The notes under the pieces: generated by a model
The model's input: the letters and a program-made list of their open reading frames with translations, nothing else
Told to the model about the DNA's origin: nothing
Databases searched by the model: none
Shown here: one piece after another, positions 50,341 through 58,898 of the stretch
How the letters are laid out: each line of letters opens with the position of its first letter
Numbering within the stretch: the first letter of the stretch is position 1
Source of the DNA: JAAZBA01 sp964461815
Lineage (GTDB): Bacteria; Bacillota; Clostridia; Oscillospirales; QAMX01
Length of the DNA: 64,000 bases
Assembly (NCBI GenBank): GCA_964461815.1
Contig: CAYWVF010000012.1
Span: 1-64,000 of the forward strand
Reading direction: 5' to 3'
Position numbers and translations under genes: made by a program

Positions 50341-52402
50341 TCTGATTTTTCGTAATAGCCGACGCAGCAGAAAGGAAAACAGCCTGTTTTTCAGCTCCCT
50401 TGTAATTTCCGTTATCGCCTTTTATATGATACTGTCTATATCCACTCAAGATGTTATGATATTTCTGAAGAAAATGGAGAGTAATGCAGTAGATAAGCTA
50501 TTGCTGATGATACCAATATTTTTTGCCGCAACGCTTTTCATTCTGTTCTTTTTGATCTATTTTGCATGTAAATATCAGTTTGAGCAAAGACGTCACGAAT
50601 TTGGTGTCTATCTTATGCTCGGAATGCGTAGAAGAAAGCTGTTCGGTATGCTTCTGGCAGAGGATCTTCTGACAGATATCCTGGCGTTGCTTATCGGATT
50701 GCCTGTCGGCATAGGACTTTCTGAAATCGTCAGTCTTGTCACCGCAAAGCTTGTAGGTATGGGTATCATAGGTCACCGTTTTTCCATATCTTACTTTGCT
50801 GTCATATGGACACTTATAGGCTTCCTCGGTATCAATCTTATGGCACTTTTAATCCTGAGCGGACGGATCAGTCGTCAGGAGATCGGTGCATTGTTATCCA
50901 AGCCAAACGTCCATTCAAAAAAGCAAATGTCCCCTGTCATCTACGGTCTGTCTGCCGTATGTGGAAGTGTGATGCTCATATCAGCCTATGTCATGGCTAT
51001 CAGCGGACTCTCATGGACAAATATAATCATGATGGCATTGACTCTTTTTCTTGGTCTATTCGGCACTATGCTGCTTTTCTACGGAATGCGTACATTAATC
51101 GCTATGATCGTCAAAAAAGGCAAAAAAGACCGACAGCTTCACGTATTTACATTCCGTCAAATACAGGAGAACGTCATTAATCAATCATGCTCTATGGCTA
51201 TCAGCTCTCTTATGATCCTTGCGGCACTATGCTGCTTTGGTGCAGGTGTGGGAATCGCATTATCAAATGATCGATCTGCCGATCACGCTATAGACTACAC
51301 CTTTATAGATAGAACGACCGAAGATCCGACACAGGTTTTATCCAATATACAAAGCGAATTGAACGAGGCGGGATTGATCGACCGATTTTCGGAGCTTTTT
51401 GAGATGAGAGTCGGGAATATTTACACTACTGGGGATTACAGCAGTGCATTCAACATGAACGCTGTTATCGACTTGCTTCATGAGCTGCCGCAATCGGAAA
51501 CTCGTGATGTACTTTTGAACAATTTCAGCTATGTGACATATCCTTATTTGATCTGTTTGTCCGACTACAATCACTTATTGGAGCTATCTGGTAAGCCATG
51601 TCTGAAATTAAGAGATAACGAAGCGGCGATTTACATGGACGCCGACTTTACAAATAACAACCAAACCGCAATGATAAATGATATACTCACAAAGGAGCCG
51701 GAAACCAAGCTTGTCGGCGACCCCATTCATCTTGTCGGAGAGGTACAGTCTTCAAATCTTATTACAGATCGTTCAATTTCTCTATCCTTTGCGCTGATCC
51801 TTTCAGACGATGTATTTCTTCGTTATACTCATGAAACGTACTTTACATATATAAACGCCGTACTAAACAAGCAGCTCACAGAAGAAAACGGAATGATCAT
51901 CGCCTACTCCGAGCTGAATGAAAAGCTGGATAATATCGATATCGAGTACGAAAGCTATCTTCAAAATATGGGGCGGCAGCTGTTCTACACCGTAGCTGCA
52001 AGCTGTATCACTCTCTATCTTGCAGCTATCTTCATGGTCGTTGCAAATACTATCATAGGTGTTCAGTTCCTTATGAATCAGCAGAGCTCAGAACGCAGAT
52101 ATCGGACGCTTATCCGTCTCGGAGCTACTCACGATGTGCTCAGTCGCTCTGTCAAAAAACAGGTCGCATGGTTTATGGGGCTTCCCGTATTTGTTGCAGC
52201 TGTCAGCAGCATGTTTGGTGTCAGAGCACTGTTTACTGGAATACTCTCAGCCGGGTCTCGCGGAATGATATCTGAAATGCTGTTTATATCTGCCGCTATA
52301 ATTTTGCTACTTTGTGTGATAGAATATATTTATACGAGAGTGGTCATGCGTTCCGGTGATAGATATCTTCTGACATTGATGCAGCCACAGAGAGAAGAAT
52401 AA
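50330..52402 (+). CDS. BceB-type FtsX-like permease
   Basis: The 690-residue integral membrane protein has the 10-helix layout of BceB: one helix at about 18-40, two FtsX-like domains, and a large external domain of about 200 residues between the seventh and eighth helices (about 315-530), the part that senses the peptide. It begins MFSNLIFRNSRRSRKENSLF and includes YQFEQRRHEFGVYLMLGM, typical of the family, and ends in four helices after QLFYTVAASCITLYLAAIFM. The ATG at 50330 is preferred over an in-frame GTG at 50318 that abuts the ribosome site. Confidence 0.9.
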   Translation: MFSNLIFRNSRRSRKENSLFFSSLVISVIAFYMILSISTQDVMIFLKKMESNAVDKLLLMIPIFFAATLFILFFLIYFACKYQFEQRRHEFGVYLMLGMRRRKLFGMLLAEDLLTDILALLIGLPVGIGLSEIVSLVTAKLVGMGIIGHRFSISYFAVIWTLIGFLGINLMALLILSGRISRQEIGALLSKPNVHSKKQMSPVIYGLSAVCGSVMLISAYVMAISGLSWTNIIMMALTLFLGLFGTMLLFYGMRTLIAMIVKKGKKDRQLHVFTFRQIQENVINQSCSMAISSLMILAALCCFGAGVGIALSNDRSADHAIDYTFIDRTTEDPTQVLSNIQSELNEAGLIDRFSELFEMRVGNIYTTGDYSSAFNMNAVIDLLHELPQSETRDVLLNNFSYVTYPYLICLSDYNHLLELSGKPCLKLRDNEAAIYMDADFTNNNQTAMINDILTKEPETKLVGDPIHLVGEVQSSNLITDRSISLSFALILSDDVFLRYTHETYFTYINAVLNKQLTEENGMIIAYSELNEKLDNIDIEYESYLQNMGRQLFYTVAASCITLYLAAIFMVVANTIIGVQFLMNQQSSERRYRTLIRLGATHDVLSRSVKKQVAWFMGLPVFVAAVSSMFGVRALFTGILSAGSRGMISEMLFISAAIILLLCVIEYIYTRVVMRSGDRYLLTLMQPQREE

Positions 52403-52417
52403 CGAGGAGGCTTTGCC

Positions 52418-53095
52418 TTGAAAAAAATTGCAGTTGTAGAGGATGAGTTCTATATGCGAGATGAGCTGTGCGACATGCTTCAAAAGCACGGATATCTCGT
52501 TGAAGCGATCACTGAGTTTGAAAATGCTTCTCAGCGTCTGTCATCCGACTGTCCCGACCTTGTGATCCTCGATCTGAATCTTCCGAACACCAGCGGATTT
52601 CAAATTTGCCGAGAGCTCAAGGCTAAGACATCTATCCCCATATTAGTGCTGACCTCCAGAGATCAGGTAAAGGATGAGCTTCAAGCGTTTCGACTCGGTG
52701 CAGATGAATATTTAACTAAGCCATACAGGGAGGAACGTCTTCTTGCCAGAGTCTCCAACATTCTCAAAAGATACGAGGGGCGTTCCAACCTCATAGAGGG
52801 CTCGGATTTCCTGCTGGATCAGCAGACCTACACTCTCTATATTCATAACACCTCCGTTGTACTTCCGAAAAATCAGGGCAAACTGCTTGTTGCACTTCTA
52901 TCCGGCAATGATGCGCCTATCACGGCAGAGCAGCTTTGCATGTCGCTATGGGGAACCGCAGAATACATAGACGAAAATGCATTGCAGGTCAACCTGACAA
53001 GGCTGAAAAAAACGATGTCGAGACTTAATATGAAGCAGCGGATCGTTGCGGTTCGTGGGATCGGCTATCGATTGGAAGAGGAGGAATCTCAATGA
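52418..53095 (+). CDS. BceR-type OmpR-family response regulator
   Basis: The 225-residue regulator has a receiver domain with the phospho-acceptor Asp at about 52 (LVILDLNLPNTSG), conserved VLTSRDQ and EYLTKPYREERLL, and a C-terminal winged helix (about 125-220: TAEQLCMSLWGTAEYIDENA, VRGIGYRLEE). It starts with TTG after GAGGAGG. Its gene ends overlapping the kinase start by 4 bases. It probably activates the upstream transporter genes at the 49496-49518 palindrome. Confidence 0.92.
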   Translation: MKKIAVVEDEFYMRDELCDMLQKHGYLVEAITEFENASQRLSSDCPDLVILDLNLPNTSGFQICRELKAKTSIPILVLTSRDQVKDELQAFRLGADEYLTKPYREERLLARVSNILKRYEGRSNLIEGSDFLLDQQTYTLYIHNTSVVLPKNQGKLLVALLSGNDAPITAEQLCMSLWGTAEYIDENALQVNLTRLKKTMSRLNMKQRIVAVRGIGYRLEEEESQ

Positions 53096-54096
53096 AGCAC
53101 CTTTTTCGAATAATGGAACGATACTATCCTTGGCTTATACTTCTGCTCGGAGTTGATTGCTTTTGTGCGGTAGTTCTCTGGATCTCCGATATTCGTGCAT
53201 TTCAAAGCTTGATCCTGTTGATCGTCTTTGTAAGTATCATTCTGTTTTCGGCGATCCTTTTCGTACTGAATAAGCAAACTCGGACACGTCGGGAGCTGTT
53301 TCGTGATCTTCTTAGTGATCCCACTATATGCAATGAAGAACGACTTCTAAATGCTGTCAGTCTTGATGAAAAAGAGTCCATACAGCTTCTTACCGCAGTA
53401 CTTCGAGAGTATAAAACTGCGTGTGATAATATGACAGATGTACTACACGACTACGAAGAATATGTAGAAGGCTGGGCACACGAGGCTAAAGCACCACTAT
53501 CGTTGCTCACTATGCTGCTTGATAACAGAAGCAATGAGATACCACCTACTCTGCTTGCAAAGTTGGATTACATTCGCAGTGCGCTGCAAGAGGATGTCAC
53601 TCAGATGCTGTACTATGCGAGACTCAAAAGCAGTACAAAGGATTATAAATTTGAGGATGTAAGCTTGAACGACTGTTTCTCTGAAGTCATCGAGGACTAC
53701 GCACCCCTTCTGGAGGAAAAGCAATTTATAATTATAAACAAACTTCGATCCGAAGCAGTATACGCAGATCGCAGGGGGCTTAAATTCATGCTTGGGCAGA
53801 TCGTAAGCAATTCCATTAAATACAGTACCGACGACCCTGTACTCACTATATCCGTAATGCATTCGGATGCCGAGGATATTCTCTCCATCGAGGATAACGG
53901 TATAGGTGTAAAAGAATACGATCTGCCGTATATTTTTCAAAAGGGCTTTACAGGTGATCCTGCCGACAGTCGAAAAAAAGCTACCGGCATCGGGCTTTAT
54001 CTGACAAAAAAAATGGCAGATGATCTGAATCTGCGTTTGGAAGCTTCTTCACAGTATGGAAGCGGCTTTAAGATGACAATATACTTTCCAAAATAA
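53092..54096 (+). CDS. BceS-type intramembrane-sensing histidine kinase
   Basis: This 334-residue kinase has two closely spaced N-terminal membrane helices (about 13-31 and 38-58) and almost no external loop, as in intramembrane-sensing kinases that depend on the BceB partner for ligand detection. The phospho-acceptor is H130 in EGWAHEAKAPLSLLTMLL. The ATPase domain has NSIKYSTDDP, EDNGIGVKEYDLPYIF and ATGIGLYL. A bidirectional terminator follows. Confidence 0.92.
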   Translation: MKHLFRIMERYYPWLILLLGVDCFCAVVLWISDIRAFQSLILLIVFVSIILFSAILFVLNKQTRTRRELFRDLLSDPTICNEERLLNAVSLDEKESIQLLTAVLREYKTACDNMTDVLHDYEEYVEGWAHEAKAPLSLLTMLLDNRSNEIPPTLLAKLDYIRSALQEDVTQMLYYARLKSSTKDYKFEDVSLNDCFSEVIEDYAPLLEEKQFIIINKLRSEAVYADRRGLKFMLGQIVSNSIKYSTDDPVLTISVMHSDAEDILSIEDNGIGVKEYDLPYIFQKGFTGDPADSRKKATGIGLYLTKKMADDLNLRLEASSQYGSGFKMTIYFPK

Positions 54097-54099
54097 AAG

Positions 54100-54140
54100 A
54101 TCCCGTCAGTCTTTATATCAAGACCTGACGGGATTTTTTT
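54100..54140. terminator. Bidirectional terminator between bceS and typA
   Basis: ATCCCGTCAG-TCTT pairs with AAGA-CTGACGGGAT with one bulge, flanked by T7 on the plus side and a T-rich run on the minus side. It serves both convergent units and reaches the typA stop codon. Confidence 0.88.
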
Positions 54141-55974
54141 ACTGCTCTACAGCATTTTTTGCTCTGGATATTGCACGCAGTCTCTGTGCATGATCAAGCT
54201 CACGCTTTCTTATTCTAAGCGTCTTCGGTGTTACCTCAAGCAGCTCATCGTCATTAATATATTCAAGGCACTGCTCAAGGCTCATATCTCTCGGCGGTGT
54301 CAGGCGAAGTGCTTCATCGCTTCCGGCTGCACGCATATTCGTAATATGCTTACGTTTGCACACATTGACCGTTATATCATCACCCTTGGGAGATGATCCG
54401 ACTACCATACCTGCGTAAACAGGTACGCCTGCCCCAATGAATAAAGCACCGCGCTCCTGTGCCTGATAAAGACCGTATGTTACCGCCTCGCCTGTCTCAT
54501 ACGCAACGAGCGAGCCTACGTTTCTCTTCGGTATATCGCCCTTCCATGGCTCATAATCACGGAAAACAGAGTTTAATATACCCTCACCCTTTGTATCCGT
54601 CATAAATTCATTTCTGTAACCGAACAGACCTCTGGATGGAATAATGAAATCAAGTATCATGCGCTCTCCGACAGGGTTCATCTGCTGAAGCTCTGCCTTA
54701 CGCACGCCCATCTTCTCCATTACCGAACCTACACACTCAGCAGGAACATCGATCTTCAAGTCCTCCATAGGCTCGTATTTCTTTCCGTTCATTTCCTTAA
54801 CAAGTACCTTAGGCGTACTTACCTGGAACTCATATCCCTCACGTCTCATCGTCTCAATGAGGATAGACAGATGCATTTCGCCTCGTCCAAGTACTCTAAA
54901 TGCGTCTGTAGATTCCGTTTCCTCAACATGGAGACTTACATCCTTAAGAAGCTCTCTGAACAGTCTGTCACGAAGCTGACGTGATGTAACGAATTTACCC
55001 TCTTTACCGGCAAACGGACTGTCATTTACGCAGAACGTCATCTCTACAGTCGGCTCAGATATTTTTACAAATGCTATCGGTTCTACTCTTGATGTAGCAC
55101 ATACTGTATTTCCTATAGTAATATCCTCAATACCTGAGAACATTACGATATCGCCTGCCATCGCAGACTGGACCGGAACTCTTTTGAGTCCCTCGAACTG
55201 ATATATAGCTGTGATCTTCGATTTTCCGGATACATCAGGTCTATGATAATCGCACAGTGCGACCTCCTGTCCTACCGTCAGCTTACCACGTTCGATTTTT
55301 CCTACGCCGATACGTCCCACATATTCATTGTAATCTATAGATGATACGAGCACCTGCATCTCGCTCTCAGCATCGACCTCAGGTGCAGGGATATAATCAA
55401 CGATCGTATCAAAAAGAGGCTTCAGATCTGTACCCTGCTCATCCGGTGTGAGTGAAGCTGTACCGTCTCTTCCCGAGCAATACACGATCGGACTGTCAAG
55501 CTGTTCACTTGTTGCATCGAGCTCCAAAAGCAGCTCAAGAACTTCATCGCCGATCTCATTCGTTCTTGCATCGGGTCTATCGACCTTATTTACAACGATA
55601 ATAACTCTATGACCCTGCTCAAGTGCTTTCTGCAAAACGAAGCGTGTCTGCGGCATAGGTCCTTCAAATGCATCCACCAACAGCAGTACGCCATCAACCA
55701 TTTTGAGTACACGCTCTACCTCGCCGCCGAAATCGGCATGTCCGGGAGTGTCAACTATGTTTATCTTTATTCCGTTATAGCTTGCAGAGGTATTTTTTGC
55801 AAGTATCGTTATGCCACGCTCACGTTCAAGATCATTCGAGTCCATTACTCTATCCTGTACGTTCTGATTTTCTCTGAGCGAGCCTCCCTGACGGAGCATC
55901 TGGTCTACCAGCGTTGTCTTACCGTGGTCAACGTGCGCTATGATAGCAATATTACGAAGTTCTGATCTGGTCAA
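54139..55974 (-). CDS. typA: GTP-binding protein TypA/BipA
   Basis: TypA is a ribosome-associated translational GTPase needed for stress and ribosome assembly. The 611-residue protein has the G domain at the N-terminus: AHVDHGKTTLVDQML, RERGITILAKNT, VDTPGHADFGGEV and NKVDRPDA. EF-G-like domains II, III and V follow, with a basic C-terminus (KRELDHAQRLRAISRAKN). The start is a TTG at 55974 with GGAGG 7-8 bases upstream. The open frame extends further to 56022, but that part overlaps the leader hairpin and is not conserved. It has its own promoter at 56042-56070. Confidence 0.95.
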   Translation of the reverse strand: MTRSELRNIAIIAHVDHGKTTLVDQMLRQGGSLRENQNVQDRVMDSNDLERERGITILAKNTSASYNGIKINIVDTPGHADFGGEVERVLKMVDGVLLLVDAFEGPMPQTRFVLQKALEQGHRVIIVVNKVDRPDARTNEIGDEVLELLLELDATSEQLDSPIVYCSGRDGTASLTPDEQGTDLKPLFDTIVDYIPAPEVDAESEMQVLVSSIDYNEYVGRIGVGKIERGKLTVGQEVALCDYHRPDVSGKSKITAIYQFEGLKRVPVQSAMAGDIVMFSGIEDITIGNTVCATSRVEPIAFVKISEPTVEMTFCVNDSPFAGKEGKFVTSRQLRDRLFRELLKDVSLHVEETESTDAFRVLGRGEMHLSILIETMRREGYEFQVSTPKVLVKEMNGKKYEPMEDLKIDVPAECVGSVMEKMGVRKAELQQMNPVGERMILDFIIPSRGLFGYRNEFMTDTKGEGILNSVFRDYEPWKGDIPKRNVGSLVAYETGEAVTYGLYQAQERGALFIGAGVPVYAGMVVGSSPKGDDITVNVCKRKHITNMRAAGSDEALRLTPPRDMSLEQCLEYINDDELLEVTPKTLRIRKRELDHAQRLRAISRAKNAVEQ

Positions 55975-56016
55975 AATATTTCCTCCAAAAAATGGTTTTC
56001 CTATCCATATAAAAAA

Positions 56017-56031
56017 GTACATAGCATGTAC
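56017..56031 (-). other. Small hairpin in the typA leader
   Basis: GTACAT-AGC-ATGTAC is a perfect 6-bp stem. On the minus strand it is directly followed by a run of six U, 40 bases before the typA start. It could act as a weak attenuator. Confidence 0.4.
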
Positions 56032-56041
56032 AACGGATAAT

Positions 56042-56070
56042 ATTTTAACAGCATTTTTTCAAAAAATCAA
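56042..56070 (-). promoter_or_regulatory. typA promoter
   Basis: TTGATT (56065-56070), 17 bases and TAAAAT (56042-56047) on the minus strand. The start would lie about 60 bases before the TTG codon. Confidence 0.7.
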
Positions 56071-56114
56071 GCTTAATTATGACTAATTAATTGTACCGTC
56101 AGGAATAAATGCTT

Positions 56115-56162
56115 GATAATATTATCATTTTTTCGTTTTCGTTCCCTTCAACACGAAAAAAT
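56115..56162. repeat. Palindrome and inverted repeat between typA and galU
   Basis: GATAATATTATC (56115-56126) is a perfect 12-bp palindrome. It adjoins ATTTTTTCGT (56127-56136), which recurs inverted as ACGAAAAAAT (56153-56162). The intergenic sequence holds no gene. Confidence 0.45.
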
Positions 56163-56197
56163 CACCGTATTATCATTGCTCTCATGCGTTTTTTCGG

Positions 56198-56226
56198 TTT
56201 ACAAATATCGACACAGATGATATAAT
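56198..56226 (+). promoter_or_regulatory. galU promoter
   Basis: TTTACA (56198-56203), 17 bases and TATAAT (56221-56226) precede galU by 45 bases. Confidence 0.75.
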
Positions 56227-56271
56227 ATAGGTGTATCTGTTTTTCAAAACTACTTACGGGAGTTAAAGAAA

Positions 56272-57141
56272 ATGAGAGTAAAAAAAGCTGTTATTCCGGC
56301 AGCAGGTCTTGGTACCAGAATGCTGCCCGCTACAAAATCGATACCTAAGGAAATGCTTCCTCTCGGAGATAAGCCATCGATACAGTATATAGTTGAGGAA
56401 GCTGTTGCAGCCGGTATTGAGGATATACTTATAATCACAAATCGCATGAAGTCTGCCATGGAGGATTACTTCGACTATCACCCTGAGCTTGAAAACCGTC
56501 TTCGTGCATCAGGTCATGATGCAGATGCTGAAATAATACGTAAGACTGCCGATCTCGCAAATGTTACATATCTCAGACAAAAGCAAACGCTCGGTCTCGG
56601 TCATGCGATCTGGTGTGCCAGAAGATTTGTCGGCAATGAGCCTTTTGCCGTGCTTCTCGGTGATGATATAATGCAGTCGAAAACGCCTGTTACAAAGCAG
56701 CTCGTCGATGCATATAATGAGTACGATTGCAGCACAGTCGGTGTAAAGGAGGTCTCACTTGAGGCTATAGGAAAATATTGCTCACTTAAAGTTAAGCCTC
56801 TGCGTGACAACATTTTCAGTGTTTCGGATATAATAGAGAAGCCGAGGATCGAGCAGGTGTTTTCAAATTATGCTATTCTCGGAAGATACGTGCTGACAGC
56901 CGATATCTTTGACATCCTCGAGAACCAGAAGCCAGGCTACGGCGGTGAGATACAGCTCACGGATGCACTTGCAGTTCAGGCTAGGACAAGCAATATGGTA
57001 GCCGTTGACTTCGAAGGACGCCGCTTTGACACAGGAAATATCACAGGCTATCTCGAAGCCGTACTCGAGCTGTCTCTTCAAAATCCGAAAAGTGCCGAGT
57101 GGCTCAGGCACTATATCATAGAGAGAGGAAAAACACTTTGA
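56272..57141 (+). CDS. galU: UTP-glucose-1-phosphate uridylyltransferase
   Basis: GalU makes UDP-glucose for wall polymers, glycolipids and galactose metabolism. The 289-residue protein starts VKKAVIPAAGLGTRMLPATK with SIPKEMLPLGDKPSIQYIVE, then LGLGHAIWCARRF, FAVLLGDDIM, EKPRIEQVFSNYAILGRYVL and GGEIQLTDAL. All are family signatures, including the Mg and UTP-binding residues. GGGAG lies before the ATG. The LCP genes earlier in the window could use polymers built from its product (inference). Confidence 0.95.
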   Translation: MRVKKAVIPAAGLGTRMLPATKSIPKEMLPLGDKPSIQYIVEEAVAAGIEDILIITNRMKSAMEDYFDYHPELENRLRASGHDADAEIIRKTADLANVTYLRQKQTLGLGHAIWCARRFVGNEPFAVLLGDDIMQSKTPVTKQLVDAYNEYDCSTVGVKEVSLEAIGKYCSLKVKPLRDNIFSVSDIIEKPRIEQVFSNYAILGRYVLTADIFDILENQKPGYGGEIQLTDALAVQARTSNMVAVDFEGRRFDTGNITGYLEAVLELSLQNPKSAEWLRHYIIERGKTL

Positions 57142-57158
57142 TAAAGATAAAAAAAGTG

Positions 57159-57187
57159 TTGAAATATTAACAAATATAGTATATAAT
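57159..57187 (+). promoter_or_regulatory. Promoter of the DUF1858-trmK-nif3-rqcH unit
   Basis: TTGAAA (57159-57164), 17 bases and TATAAT (57182-57187) are well placed, 55 bases before the DUF1858 start. Confidence 0.78.
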
Positions 57188-57241
57188 AAATAGATGTATG
57201 CAAAACAATAAAATTGATTATATTTTTGGAGGTAAATAACA

Positions 57242-57445
57242 ATGCAGGTAACTAAAGAAACAATCATCGGCGATCTTCTCGATATCGATGTAAACGTAGC
57301 TCCTTTCTTTTTCGCTATAGGTATGCACTGCCTTGGCTGCCCGGCTTCCAGAGGCGAATCCATTGAGCAGGCTTGCGCCGTACACGGTACAGACGCTGAC
57401 GAGCTGGTAGCTAAGCTCAACGAGTATCTGGCATCTAAGGAATAA
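57242..57445 (+). CDS. DUF1858 redox-disulfide domain protein
   Basis: The 67-residue protein matches the DUF1858 family, a small domain often linked to hybrid-cluster proteins. It begins VTKETIIGDLLDIDVNVAPF and has the paired cysteines in GMHCLGCPASRGESIEQA and a further cysteine (ACAVHG). The CxxC suggests disulfide exchange or metal binding, but no activity is established. A strong AGGAGG-like site (GGAGGT) precedes the ATG. It is first in a four-gene run with trmK. Confidence 0.85.
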   Translation: MQVTKETIIGDLLDIDVNVAPFFFAIGMHCLGCPASRGESIEQACAVHGTDADELVAKLNEYLASKE

Positions 57446-57455
57446 TATCCGTTAA

Positions 57456-58127
57456 ATGAAATTCAAACGCATGTATGAGCTCGGCCCCAGACTTTCGACT
57501 GTTGCCGAGCTTATTCCATATGGGAGCAGAATCGCCGATATCGGTACTGACCATGCATATTTACCTATCTGGTTAGCGGTAAACGGTATCATATCAAAAG
57601 CAATAGCAGCCGATATCAATCCCCTGCCTTTAGAAAACGCTAAAGAAAATATAATCAAATATGAGATGGAAGATATTATAGAGCTGAAGCTTTGCAACGG
57701 CCTGTCGGGAATACCGCTCGACGACATAGATATCGTTATTATCGCCGGTATGGGTGGCGAGACGATAGCCGATATTCTGTCCGATATTCCTGTCTGCGAT
57801 ACAAAATTTATTCTTCAGCCTATGTCCAACGCTTCAAGGCTCAGAGCAAGACTGTACCGCATGGGATTTCGCATAAGCCGCGAAATGCTTGCATACGAGA
57901 GCGGCAGGATATACACTGTCATGGAAGTCCTCTTCGGTGCCGATAGTGCCGACCTGATCGATCCGCTCTACGAGCGTGTCAGTCGTGCACTGATAGATTG
58001 TAAATCTGAATACAAGAACGAATATTTATCCAAAATTATACGTTCCGTTGAAAAAGAAGCGAGATCCGGCAACAACGTAACGGAGCTTACTCAGCTTGCG
58101 GAAAAACTTAGAAAACTGGTGAAATAA
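57456..58127 (+). CDS. trmK: tRNA (adenine(22)-N1)-methyltransferase TrmK
   Basis: TrmK methylates A22 in the D-arm of tRNA-Ser and tRNA-Tyr using SAM. The 223-residue Rossmann protein has the SAM motif RIADIGTDHAYLPIWLAVNG, AIAADINPLPLENAKENI and IIAGMGGETIADIL, followed by FILQPMSNASRLRARLY. It begins 10 bases after the DUF1858 gene, using AAGGA in that gene's tail, and overlaps the Nif3-like gene by one base. trmK-nif3 is a conserved Firmicutes pair. Confidence 0.94.
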   Translation: MKFKRMYELGPRLSTVAELIPYGSRIADIGTDHAYLPIWLAVNGIISKAIAADINPLPLENAKENIIKYEMEDIIELKLCNGLSGIPLDDIDIVIIAGMGGETIADILSDIPVCDTKFILQPMSNASRLRARLYRMGFRISREMLAYESGRIYTVMEVLFGADSADLIDPLYERVSRALIDCKSEYKNEYLSKIIRSVEKEARSGNNVTELTQLAEKLRKLVK

Positions 58128-58894
58128 TGACAAAAGTAAAAGACATACTGTCGATCCTCGAAAGCTTCGCACCTGTAGAAGATGCAGAGGGCTGGGATAA
58201 TGTAGGGCTCATAGTAGGTAATGCAGATTCTGAGGTAAAGAAAATACTTGTAACGCTTGACATTTCCGTTGCCTCCGTTCGTGAAGCAATAGCTGCAAAG
58301 GCAGATTTGATAGTTTCACATCATCCTGTAATATTCAAGCCGCTTTATAACGTGAAAACAGGAAGTAACACAGGCGATATCGTTCAGATGCTAATAAAAA
58401 ATAATATCTCGGCAATATGCATGCATACGAATCTTGATGTTGCAGCCGGAGGTGTTAACGATGCGTTGGCAGAAGCAATCGGACTTCGTCACATAGGCAT
58501 CGTACCCAAGAGTGCCGGTCTCCTCCGCTACGGTTATCTCGATGCTCCCATGAGCTCTAAAGATTTCGTTAAACATGTATCCGATACCTTGGGTACTCCA
58601 GCGATAAGGTTTACCGATGTAGATAACGAGATCAGCCTTGTAGCAGTCGGCGGCGGTGCCTGCGGTGATTATATGATGAGTGCCGTTGAATTCGGGTGTG
58701 ATGCGTTTGTTTCCTCCGATCTTAAATATAACACTCTGCTCGATGCCGACTATTTGGGCATATGTGCTGTAGATGCAGGTCATTTTAATACCGAGCACCC
58801 TGTTTGTCATGTGCTTGAAAAAATAATATCCGAAAAATTCGACAACATTTTGATACAACAAAGTAAATTCGTACCCAACATCAAAGGATTATAA
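58127..58894 (+). CDS. Nif3-like dinuclear metal-binding protein (YqfO family)
   Basis: Nif3-family proteins are hexamers with two metals per subunit; in Firmicutes they occur next to trmK, and a GTP cyclohydrolase-like activity has been proposed for some. In this 255-residue protein the metal ligands are in LIVSHHPVIFKPLYNV, CMHTNLDVAAGGVNDALAE and DAGHFNTEHPV. It lacks the extra insertion found in YqfO of Bacillus. Its start overlaps the end of trmK and it precedes rqcH by 4 bases. Confidence 0.92.
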   Translation: MTKVKDILSILESFAPVEDAEGWDNVGLIVGNADSEVKKILVTLDISVASVREAIAAKADLIVSHHPVIFKPLYNVKTGSNTGDIVQMLIKNNISAICMHTNLDVAAGGVNDALAEAIGLRHIGIVPKSAGLLRYGYLDAPMSSKDFVKHVSDTLGTPAIRFTDVDNEISLVAVGGGACGDYMMSAVEFGCDAFVSSDLKYNTLLDADYLGICAVDAGHFNTEHPVCHVLEKIISEKFDNILIQQSKFVPNIKGL

Positions 58895-58898
58895 CATT

